Origin: Bacteroidota bacterium
GTDB taxonomy: Bacteria > Bacteroidota > Bacteroidia > Chitinophagales > LD1
Direction of reading: 5' to 3'
DNA: 6,869 nt
Assembly: GCA_947457525.1 (NCBI GenBank)
Contig: CANGXE010000083.1
Coordinates: 1-6,869 of the forward strand
Below, in pieces: positions 1-6,033 of the stretch (the stretch's first letter is position 1; every line of letters begins with the position of its first letter). A program made the translations under genes and the position numbers. Below the pieces are notes generated by a model. That model saw only the letters and a program-made list of their open reading frames with translations. It was not told the DNA's origin and did no database searches.

Positions 1-714
1 GATGACGGGAATAGTAAACCCGGCACCCAAAGCAATAATAAACGTAGGAACAACAGCTTTGGCAATCAGTGACCAATCGTAGTCACTGTGAATATTGCTA
101 ATAGGGACTTTGGTGCCGATGTTTTCCTCTTGAGGCAAGTAATAGACATAATAAATGCCCACGAACCCCAGTGTGGAGTAAAGAATAAGTTGAACCTCAG
201 TAGTGAAAAACGGATGAATAAGTGGCAATAGAAAACTGGTCAACCCAACAAAAATAGTAGTGATGTTTCCTGCGGAAAAAAACAACGCAATACTTTCTGT
301 TTCTAGTTCTTTGGCGCCATTGAGTAAAACATAAGGCATCACTAAAATTTGTAAGAGTGAAAACGCAATTCCCCACAAAGACATGAGCAACCGGATGAGC
401 TCTGTGTTGTGGGTGTGAATGCCGAAGATGAGTAATAAAGCCACTACGGGTGCAGCTATTGAGCCGGCCAGCATAAATGGCTTGAGCCGCTTGCCTTTGA
501 CATAAAGCGCGAGCGGAACGGCACAGAGTAAAATAGTAAGATAGCGATTGCCAATCATCGATGCTATTTCATAGTCTTTGAAGCCATGATCGAGCATTTG
601 ATAGTTGAGTAATAAAGTAAAAGCGGAGTTGATGAGCTGCAAAAATACATCCGCCAACAGCAAGTAGATGATTACTCGCGGAATGCGGAAATAATTTTGA
701 AAGGCGCTCTTCAT
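1..714 (-). CDS. MFS-like multi-pass membrane transporter, N-terminal 238 residues (3' end outside window)
   Basis: An open frame runs from ATG at 714-712 to the left window edge without a stop, giving 238 residues that begin MKSAFQNYFRIPRVIIYLLL. The protein is strongly hydrophobic, with about six to seven probable membrane segments: roughly residues 14-36, 56-72, 80-98, 107-131, 143-166, 174-193 and 217-238. A short basic cytoplasmic loop (KGKRLK, about 73-78) sits between segments 2 and 3, where MFS proteins carry their conserved loop. A longer polar linker (about 194-214) could be the central loop between two six-helix halves. This layout fits a major facilitator superfamily permease of the inner membrane, but no substrate can be named. 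The start lies 15 nt after the miaA stop with no promoter visible between them, so it is probably the last visible gene of the cca-miaA transcript. Membrane transporter is firm; MFS is likely but not proven, because the C-terminal half is missing. Confidence 0.8.
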   Translation of the reverse strand, partial: MKSAFQNYFRIPRVIIYLLLADVFLQLINSAFTLLLNYQMLDHGFKDYEIASMIGNRYLTILLCAVPLALYVKGKRLKPFMLAGSIAAPVVALLLIFGIHTHNTELIRLLMSLWGIAFSLLQILVMPYVLLNGAKELETESIALFFSAGNITTIFVGLTSFLLPLIHPFFTTEVQLILYSTLGFVGIYYVYYLPQEENIGTKVPISNIHSDYDWSLIAKAVVPTFIIALGAGFTIPVI

Positions 715-729
715 GCTTGGCTTAAAACA

Positions 730-1647
730 TTATTCGTTAGATAAAGTTGTTTGCAAGAAATCAATAATTTTTTCTTTTTCATCCGGTGAGAACCAATGAA
801 TGTTTTCATCTTTTTTGAACCAAGTCATTTGCCGTTTGGCATAGTTGCGGGTGTTTTGCTTGATGAGCGCAATGGCAGCCGGTAAATCAATTTTATCTTC
901 AATAAAATCAAAGAGCTCGGTGTAGCCAACCGTGTTGAGTGTATGTAATTTTTTGTGTAAGTAAAGTTCTTTTACTTCTTCGAGCAATCCTGCTTTCATC
1001 ATTTCATCTACACGCAGATTGATGCGCTCATAAAGAAGTTCTCGCGGCAATTGAAGACCAATTTTGATGATGCGAAATGGTCTTTCGGTTTTTTTTCCGA
1101 TTCGCTGTTCGGAATATTTTTTGCCGGTGGTGTAAATGATTTCTAAGGCACGTTTTAAACGAATAGGGTTTTTTCTATCCACCTTAGCGTAGTACTCTGG
1201 GTCAAGTCGTTCAACCTCTTGTTGTAACCAATCCAAATCTTTTGTGTTGAGAAAATTTCTGGCGGTCCAGAGCTGTTTAGGATCTTCAGTTTCAAACTTA
1301 TCAAAGCCGCTGCATATCGCATTGATGAATAAGCCCGAGCCGCCTACCATCATGGCTATTGGTTTTTTGGAGAAATATTGGGAGAGAAATTCAAGAACTT
1401 CGGCTTCATATTTTCCCGCGCTGTAGCTTTTGTTGTGAATAGAAATATTATTAATGAAATGATGAGAGACGGTGCTTAATTCTTGCTCGGTTGGCTTTGC
1501 AGTGCCGATAGTCATCTCTTGATAAAATTGGCGACTGTCTGCAGAGATAATTTCGGCATCGAACAGTTGTGCTAGCTCAATGGCTAATGAGGTTTTGCCA
1601 ACGGCAGTCGGCCCACATACAACAATAAGTATACCTTGAGTTTTCAT
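730..1647 (-). CDS. miaA: tRNA dimethylallyltransferase (tRNA isopentenyltransferase) MiaA
   Basis: MiaA transfers the dimethylallyl group of DMAPP to N6 of A37 in tRNAs that read codons starting with U, making i6A in the cytoplasm. The 305-residue length is normal for the family. Visible motifs are the P-loop GPTAVGKTS (12-20), the substrate-binding stretch DSRQFYQEMTIGTAKP (37-52), GGSGLF (102-107), the DRKNPIRLKRALEI block (157-170), GYTEL (241-245) and the C-terminal QNTRNYAKRQMTWF segment (264-277). All are typical of MiaA, and nothing essential appears missing. The ATG lies only 3 nt after the TAA of cca, so the two are almost certainly co-transcribed and perhaps translationally coupled. 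The transporter gene follows after 15 nt. The neighbouring tRNA-Glu(UUC) has C36-A37, so by the known A36-A37 requirement it should not itself be a MiaA substrate; the link is functional theme rather than direct enzyme-substrate pairing. Confidence 0.97.
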   Translation of the reverse strand: MKTQGILIVVCGPTAVGKTSLAIELAQLFDAEIISADSRQFYQEMTIGTAKPTEQELSTVSHHFINNISIHNKSYSAGKYEAEVLEFLSQYFSKKPIAMMVGGSGLFINAICSGFDKFETEDPKQLWTARNFLNTKDLDWLQQEVERLDPEYYAKVDRKNPIRLKRALEIIYTTGKKYSEQRIGKKTERPFRIIKIGLQLPRELLYERINLRVDEMMKAGLLEEVKELYLHKKLHTLNTVGYTELFDFIEDKIDLPAAIALIKQNTRNYAKRQMTWFKKDENIHWFSPDEKEKIIDFLQTTLSNE

Positions 1648-1650
1648 GGG

Positions 1651-3069
1651 TTACTTTTTTGATAAGCCGAGTTTTTCGCCAAGCGATAACATCATACGAT
1701 AAGCTTCCTCATAGTCATTATGAATTTTACCTTCCATTATCGCTTCTTTGATTTCTTCTTTGATGATGCCAATTTCACGACCAGGCGCTATACCAAAAGT
1801 TTGCATAATTAACTCACCACTGATGGGTGGTTGAAAGTTGCGTACTCGATCTTTTTCTTCTACCTCTTTAAGCTTTTGACGAACCGTTTCGAAACGTTGT
1901 AAGTAACGCTTCACTTTGTCTTTATTTTTTGATGTGATGTCTGCTTCGCAAAGCATCATCAATTGGTCAATGTCATCGCCTGCTTCGAAGAGCAATCTGC
2001 GCAAGGCACTATCGGTGATTTCCTCTTTGGTGAGAGCAATGGGCCGTAAGTGGAGATAAACCATTTTTTGCACAAACTTTAGTTCTGCACCTAGTGGTTG
2101 TTTCATTCGTCTGAAAATTTTGGCTACCCATTTACTGCCTAACACTTCGTGGCCATGAAAAGTCCAACCTTCACCCTGCACAAATTTCTTAGTCGGTGGT
2201 TTAGCAATATCATGCAACACAGCCGCCCAACGCAACCACAAATTGTTCGTATTTTTAGTGATGTTATCTAACACTTGGAGGGTGTGAAAGAAATTATCCT
2301 TATGACCTTTGCCTTCGTAATTTTCTACGCCTTTGAGTTGCTGAAACTCAGGGAAAATTATTTTCAACAAGCCGCTATCTTCGAGCAATAAAAAACCAGT
2401 GGAAGGGCGAGGAGCAAGAATTATCTTATTAAACTCTTCCGTAATGCGTTCTTGAGAGATGATGTTAATGCGTTCGGCATTTCTTCGAATAGCGTCAAAC
2501 GTAATCGGGTCAATCTCAAAATCGAGTTGCGTAGCAAAACGAATAGCGCGCATCATGCGCAGTGGGTCATCGCTAAACGTAATGTCCGGATCGAGCGGAG
2601 TAATGATTTTTTTTTCTGCTAAATGCGCCACGCCACCAAATGGGTCTACTAACTCGCCAAAGCTATCTTTGCTTAGTGAAATAGCTAGTGCATTGATTGT
2701 AAAATCTCTACGGTTTTGGTCATCTTCCAGCGTGCCGTCTTCTACCACTGGTTTGCGCGAACCTCTGTCATAGCTTTCTTTACGAGCACCAACGAACTCT
2801 ACATCCAAGTCGCCACAACGAAATTGTGCAGTACCAAAGTTTTTGAAAAAGTTGACGTGAATATTGGCGTTTATTTTTTCGGCAGTTTTTTGGGCTAACT
2901 CTATACCGCTGCCTACGCACACAAAGTCAATGTCTTTGCACGGACGACCAAGTAATTGGTCACGCACATATCCGCCAACCGCATAGGCGTCTATGCCTAA
3001 ATCGTTGGCTGCATCGGCCACGTGCCGAAAAATAGGGTGAGATACGTCAATAAGTGTTTTCTTTTCCAT
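1651..3069 (-). CDS. cca: CCA-adding enzyme / tRNA nucleotidyltransferase with HD domain
   Basis: This is a class II nucleotidyltransferase of the CCA-adding/poly(A) polymerase family, 472 residues from the chosen ATG. It adds or repairs the 3' CCA of tRNAs from CTP and ATP in the cytoplasm. Motif A shows VGGYVRD (31-37) and the metal-binding DID (46-48, in KDIDFV). Motif B is RRDFTINALA (120-129), motif C is DPLRMMRAIRFA (168-179), and motif D is the QERITEEF region (206-213). An HD phosphohydrolase domain follows, with FFH (260-262), HDIAKP (286-291) and FHGHE (305-309). That head-neck-HD order is usual in Bacteroidota CCA enzymes. The frame stays open to a TTG at 3114-3112, but that start falls inside the tRNA-Glu terminator hairpin and adds 15 residues unlike the family, so ATG at 3069 is preferred. 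The adjacent tRNA-Glu gene lacks an encoded CCA and so needs this activity. Separation of CCA-adding from A-only or C-only activity cannot be judged from sequence alone. Confidence 0.95.
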   Translation of the reverse strand: MEKKTLIDVSHPIFRHVADAANDLGIDAYAVGGYVRDQLLGRPCKDIDFVCVGSGIELAQKTAEKINANIHVNFFKNFGTAQFRCGDLDVEFVGARKESYDRGSRKPVVEDGTLEDDQNRRDFTINALAISLSKDSFGELVDPFGGVAHLAEKKIITPLDPDITFSDDPLRMMRAIRFATQLDFEIDPITFDAIRRNAERINIISQERITEEFNKIILAPRPSTGFLLLEDSGLLKIIFPEFQQLKGVENYEGKGHKDNFFHTLQVLDNITKNTNNLWLRWAAVLHDIAKPPTKKFVQGEGWTFHGHEVLGSKWVAKIFRRMKQPLGAELKFVQKMVYLHLRPIALTKEEITDSALRRLLFEAGDDIDQLMMLCEADITSKNKDKVKRYLQRFETVRQKLKEVEEKDRVRNFQPPISGELIMQTFGIAPGREIGIIKEEIKEAIMEGKIHNDYEEAYRMMLSLGEKLGLSKK

Positions 3070-3092
3070 AGCACAAGCATTTAGCGAGTGCT
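3070..3092 (-). promoter_or_regulatory. small inverted repeat touching the cca start codon
   Basis: On the minus strand AGCAC (3092-3088) and GTGCT (3074-3070) are complementary and end directly at the ATG of cca. The stem is only 5 bp around a 13-nt spacer, so folding in the mRNA would be weak. It could mildly modulate initiation or be chance. No Shine-Dalgarno sequence is seen in this leader. Confidence 0.2.
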
Positions 3093-3094
3093 TT

Positions 3095-3128
3095 AAAAGA
3101 AAAAGGCTCCGCAATTTTTGCAGAGCCT
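3095..3128 (-). terminator. intrinsic terminator of tRNA-Glu
   Basis: On the minus strand, 3 nt beyond the tRNA end, AGGCTCTGC (3128-3120) pairs with GCGGAGCCT (3112-3104) in a 9-bp stem with one G-T wobble and a 7-nt A/T loop. A TTTTTCTTTT tract follows (3104-3095). This is a standard rho-independent terminator. It separates the tRNA from cca, so cca expression needs readthrough or an unseen promoter. The minus-strand reading is favoured because it sits just 3' of the tRNA, although the mirrored A-run gives no T-tract on the plus strand. Confidence 0.85.
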
Positions 3129-3131
3129 ATG

Positions 3132-3203
3132 TACCGCGTAGGGGAATCGAACCCCTCTTTCATCCGTGAAAGGGACGTGTCCTAACCGATAGACGAACGC
3201 GGC
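3132..3203 (-). tRNA. tRNA-Glu (anticodon TTC), 3' CCA not encoded
   Basis: The minus strand folds into a complete 72-nt cloverleaf. The acceptor stem is GCCGCGT/ACGCGGT with a G1-U72 wobble and discriminator A. The D arm is GTCT...GGAC. The anticodon stem CGTCC/GGATG holds the loop CTTTCAC, giving anticodon TTC for glutamate (GAA/GAG codons). A 4-nt variable loop follows, then a T arm AGGGG-TTCGATT-CCCCT. The next bases after the discriminator are CAT, so CCA is not genome-encoded and must be added post-transcriptionally. The gene has a good promoter box upstream and an intrinsic terminator downstream. The CCA-adding enzyme gene is the next gene on the same strand. Confidence 0.97.
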
Positions 3204-3221
3204 TTCTTTCTAAAGCGGACG

Positions 3222-3251
3222 CAAATGTAGAATTTTTTTGGAAGCTAAAAA
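3222..3251 (-). promoter_or_regulatory. Bacteroidota-type promoter for tRNA-Glu
   Basis: On the minus strand TACATTTG (3229-3222) matches the Bacteroidota primary-sigma -7 consensus TAnnTTTG exactly. A T-run (3251-3247) lies 17 nt upstream as a weak candidate for the -33 TTTG region. Transcription would begin about 5-8 nt downstream, leaving a short leader before the tRNA 5' end at 3203. The placement between the pgk stop and the tRNA suits a dedicated stable-RNA promoter. The same promoter may feed cca-miaA-transporter by terminator readthrough. Confidence 0.6.
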
Positions 3252-3284
3252 GATTTGCTCGAAAAAAACTTTCCTATTGATGGT

Positions 3285-4508
3285 TTATCCGGTTATAGCT
3301 TTGATGCCCGGCAGTTCTTTGCCCTCAAAATATTCTAGCATAGCACCGCCTCCTGTAGATACATAGCTAACTTGATTGGCCAAACCAAATTGATTGACCG
3401 CAGCTACACTATCGCCACCGCCTACCAAACTGAAAGCACCTTGGGCTGTTGCTTTGGCGACTGCCTCTGCAATTGCTTTAGTGCCTTGCTGAAATTTCTC
3501 CATTTCAAAAACACCCATTGGACCATTCCAAAGAATGATTTTCGAGGCTAAAATGGTTTCTGAAAAAGTAGCAATCGCTTGCTCGCTTATATCTAAGCCC
3601 ATCCAGCCTTCCGCTATTGCATTACTCGGAGATTGTTGTGTTTCAGCATCAGGTGCAAATTTATCGGCTATCACGCTGTCTACAGGTAATAGTAATTGTA
3701 CGTTTTTTGCTTTCGCTTTGGCGATAAGTTCAAGCGCAAGTTCCAATTTGTCGTCTTCGACTAAACTATTCCCAATATTGCCGCCTTGCGCTTTGAAGAA
3801 AGTGTAAGCCATACCGCCACCAATGATGATATTGTTGGCTTTGTCGAGCAGACTTTCAATCAAAAGAATTTTATCTGACACTTTTGCACCACCCAAAATA
3901 GCGGTAAATGGTTTTTCGGAGCTAGTCAACACTTTTTGTGCGCTACTCACTTCGTTAGCCATCAAGTAGCCAAACAGTTTGTGTTTGTCGTCAAAATAAT
4001 TCGCCACAATAGTTGTAGACGCATGAGCGCGATGAGCGGTGCCAAATGCATCGTTTACATATACATCGCCATGCTTTGAAAGTTTTTCGGCAAAAGCGGC
4101 ATCCCCTTTTTCTTCTTCTTTATAAAAGCGCAAGTTCTCGAGGAGCAAAACTTCTCCCGGTTGCAAAGTAGCCGAAAGCGTAAAAGCTTCATCACTTATG
4201 CAGTCTTCGGCAAATTTGACAGGTACACCCAGCAGTTCGCTAGTGGTTTTCACTACATGCTTTAAAGTATGTTTAGTATAATCTATTGTGCCGTCTTCTT
4301 TTAGTTTTTTGAGTGGACGCCCAAGGTGGCTCATTAGCACCACACTGCCGCCATCATTCAATACTTTTTTGATAGTAGGGACAGCCGAACGAATGCGTGT
4401 ATCGTCCGTTACCTCAAAAGTTTTTTTATCAAGCGGCACGTTAAAATCTACACGAACTAAGGCACGTAGTCCCTTAAAATTGATGTTTTCTACAGTTTTT
4501 AAACTCAT
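3285..4508 (-). CDS. pgk: phosphoglycerate kinase
   Basis: This cytoplasmic glycolytic enzyme reversibly moves a phosphate from 1,3-bisphosphoglycerate to ADP, giving 3-phosphoglycerate and ATP. The 407 residues match normal bacterial length. Family signatures run in order: the substrate-binding RVDFNVP (19-25, with D21 and N23), HLGRP (61-65), LENLRF (123-128), NDAFGTAHRAHAST (152-165), the hinge/nucleotide block GGAKVSDK (206-213), GGGMAYTF (230-237), NGPMGVFE (328-335), the phosphate-binding GGGDS (363-367) and the C-terminal STGGGAMLE (384-392). All key residues appear intact. The ATG at 4508 fits the conserved N-terminus. The gene is monocistronic by appearance: the polymerase gene upstream is divergent and the tRNA downstream has its own promoter. 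No strong terminator hairpin is seen after its stop (3284-3252), only T-rich sequence, so limited readthrough into the tRNA unit is possible. Confidence 0.98.
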   Translation of the reverse strand: MSLKTVENINFKGLRALVRVDFNVPLDKKTFEVTDDTRIRSAVPTIKKVLNDGGSVVLMSHLGRPLKKLKEDGTIDYTKHTLKHVVKTTSELLGVPVKFAEDCISDEAFTLSATLQPGEVLLLENLRFYKEEEKGDAAFAEKLSKHGDVYVNDAFGTAHRAHASTTIVANYFDDKHKLFGYLMANEVSSAQKVLTSSEKPFTAILGGAKVSDKILLIESLLDKANNIIIGGGMAYTFFKAQGGNIGNSLVEDDKLELALELIAKAKAKNVQLLLPVDSVIADKFAPDAETQQSPSNAIAEGWMGLDISEQAIATFSETILASKIILWNGPMGVFEMEKFQQGTKAIAEAVAKATAQGAFSLVGGGDSVAAVNQFGLANQVSYVSTGGGAMLEYFEGKELPGIKAITG

Positions 4509-4513
4509 TGTTA

Positions 4514-4546
4514 CAAATTAAGTGATGCGAAAATAATTTTTCAAAA
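4514..4546 (-). promoter_or_regulatory. candidate pgk promoter (two overlapping possibilities)
   Basis: On the minus strand TTTTG (4546-4542), a 20-nt spacer and TTAATTTG (4521-4514) resemble the Bacteroidota -33 TTTG / -7 TAnnTTTG pair with one mismatch in the -7 box. Used as such, it would start transcription almost at the ATG (4508), giving a leaderless or near-leaderless mRNA. A competing -7 candidate is TATTTTCG (4535-4528), also with one mismatch, which would leave a leader of about 15 nt. Sequence alone cannot decide between them. Confidence 0.35.
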
Positions 4547-4556
4547 TCTTTAAATT

Positions 4557-4597
4557 AACTACATATTTTAGCAAAAACTAAATAATGTAGTTTTTTT
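4557..4597 (+). promoter_or_regulatory. imperfect palindrome plus T-run at the polymerase start (candidate operator/attenuator)
   Basis: AACTACAT (4557-4564) is the exact reverse complement of ATGTAGTT (4585-4592). Inside these arms TTTAG (4567-4571) pairs with CTAAA (4578-4582) around a CAAAAA loop, separated from the outer arms by a two-base mismatch on each side. A run of seven T (4591-4597) follows and the ATG of the polymerase begins at once (4598). It resembles an intrinsic terminator in shape, but the gene upstream is divergent, so there is no plus-strand transcript to end. A dimeric repressor site overlapping the promoter, or a structured leader, is more plausible. No E. coli-type (CTGT-N8-ACAG) or Gram-positive-type (GAAC-N4-GTTC) LexA box is seen in the gap. 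Confidence 0.55.
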
Positions 4598-5944
4598 ATG
4601 AAGATAAATCAAAATAACGTCAATGATAGTCATTTAAAGCCAACGGTGCTTTTTGTAGATATGAATTCATTTTTTCCGAGTTGCGAGCAGCAGGTAAACT
4701 ATTGGTTGCGTCATCGTCCGGTCGGTGTTTGTGTATACACCGGGCAACATGGTTCAGTGATTGCGCTGTCAAAAGAGGCAAAGTTAATGGGCATAAAACC
4801 GGCTCGCTTATCGGAGTTATTACCGCGCTATCCTGGCTTTGTGCCACTGGAGACAAACCCGGCACGCTATCGAGAGTTTCATCATAAGATTATGAATGTG
4901 TTGCGCAGTTTTTCGGATGATGTGATTCCGAAAAGTATAGACGAAGCAATCGTCAATTTGACCGACTACCAATTACTGTATAAAGACATGGAGCAAGTGG
5001 CGCGCGAGATCAAGCAACGAATCAAAAGAGAAGTTGGCGATTGGTTTACTTGTTCTATTGGCATTGCGCCCAATGCATTTTTGGCAAAGCTCGCTAGTGA
5101 TATTCAAAAGCCGGATGGCTTGATTGTTATCTCCCCCGAAACCATTGATACCGTGCTAGCCGAGTTGAAACTTACCGACCTACCCGGCATTAATAAAAAA
5201 ATGGCTATGCGGCTAGTGATGGCAGGCATTCATTCACCTTTGCAAATGCGCCACACTCCGCCCGATGTTTTGCGCAAAGCATGTAAAAGTGTGCTAGGTG
5301 AACATTGGCATTATCGGCTAAATTTTAAAGAGGTAGATATAGCTACTGATAATTATAAAAGTATGCAAGCTATGCGCCAAGTATCAAAAGCACAGCGCGC
5401 TAACTTAGACACGATATATGATATTCTACGCGCATTGTGTTTGCAGCTCGAAAAGCGGCTGATGCGTCATAAGTTGAAAGCGCATTTCTTGGGTTTTTCT
5501 TGTGGTTACGAGCATGGTAGCTACTATGAAGATTCGGTGCGTTCCACTGCGCCCATACAAGGCGCCATTGATATGTATGACATTATTATTGGTCGGATTC
5601 AGCTACATGAAAAAGCTCGGGCTATTGAACCGATTTTAAATCAAGAGATTACACGAATGGCAGTGTATGTTACTGCCTTTGAAGACGCAGAGTTTGTGCA
5701 GTATGCACTTTTTGGAGATAATTTAGAAAAAGATAAACTGCGCAAAGTGGTCTATAGAGTTAAAGATAAATTTGGTTTTGAAAAAGTGCAATTAGCTGCG
5801 GAGTTAACGGCCACACCGGTGATGAAAGATGTGATTGGCTTTGGCTCTATCAAAGATATTATGGATGAAAACTACCATTACGTGACTGATAAAGAAAGTC
5901 GTTACATCGTGGATGATGATGAGGCACTTAGTCTATTTGAATAA
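4598..5944 (+). CDS. Y-family translesion DNA polymerase (UmuC/DinB type)
   Basis: This 448-residue protein reads as a Y-family error-prone polymerase that copies past damaged template bases. The palm motif is FVDMNSFFPSCEQQ (19-32), with catalytic D21, likely steric-gate F26, and proline at 27 where most relatives have alanine. The second catalytic pair lies in KSIDEAIVNL (D115, E116). TCSIGIAPNAFLAKLASDIQKPDG (151-174) is the conserved palm/fingers block. LPGINKKMAMRLVMAGI (195-211) is the helix-hairpin-helix thumb region, and the little-finger domain follows from about 255. The C-terminal ALSLF (443-447) resembles the beta-clamp-binding pentapeptide QLSLF, consistent with clamp recruitment. 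The D-x-N and SCE features look more like UmuC than classical DinB, but no UmuD-like gene lies beside it. The ATG at 4598 is the first after an in-frame TAA (4583-4585). Regulation may involve the palindrome abutting the start. The gene is divergent from pgk, and the thr locus follows after 89 nt. Confidence 0.92.
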   Translation: MKINQNNVNDSHLKPTVLFVDMNSFFPSCEQQVNYWLRHRPVGVCVYTGQHGSVIALSKEAKLMGIKPARLSELLPRYPGFVPLETNPARYREFHHKIMNVLRSFSDDVIPKSIDEAIVNLTDYQLLYKDMEQVAREIKQRIKREVGDWFTCSIGIAPNAFLAKLASDIQKPDGLIVISPETIDTVLAELKLTDLPGINKKMAMRLVMAGIHSPLQMRHTPPDVLRKACKSVLGEHWHYRLNFKEVDIATDNYKSMQAMRQVSKAQRANLDTIYDILRALCLQLEKRLMRHKLKAHFLGFSCGYEHGSYYEDSVRSTAPIQGAIDMYDIIIGRIQLHEKARAIEPILNQEITRMAVYVTAFEDAEFVQYALFGDNLEKDKLRKVVYRVKDKFGFEKVQLAAELTATPVMKDVIGFGSIKDIMDENYHYVTDKESRYIVDDDEALSLFE

Positions 5945-6033
5945 CAATAGACTGCTAAACAACTTGATGTTAAACCCGATTTTTGATTTGCGACTTGATT
6001 TAGTTTATCTACTGCATTGAATTATAAATAAAC

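Noticed and set aside
2459..2898. Plus-strand open frames opposite cca
   Set aside because: They are antisense shadows of a well-supported gene, overlap each other, and have low-complexity Ser-rich translations with no family resemblance.
3070..3114. N-terminal extension of cca from TTG at 3114
   Set aside because: It begins within the stem of the tRNA-Glu terminator, encodes residues unlike the family, and a good ATG lies at 3069.
3231..3284. Terminator after pgk
   Set aside because: The region is T-rich on the minus strand but I find no convincing GC-rich stem before the T-tracts.
3535..3807. Plus-strand open frame opposite pgk
   Set aside because: It is an antisense shadow of a fully motif-supported pgk, with no recognisable domain.
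4288..4521. Plus-strand open frame spanning the 5' end of pgk
   Set aside because: It is antisense to the conserved pgk N-terminus and has no start context or homology of its own.
4557..4597. Reading the palindrome as a terminator of an upstream gene
   Set aside because: The upstream gene pgk is divergent, so no plus-strand transcript arrives here. The element touches the next start codon instead.
4620..4887. Short open frames on both strands inside the polymerase 5' region
   Set aside because: They overlap the catalytic palm coding sequence in other frames and show no domain.
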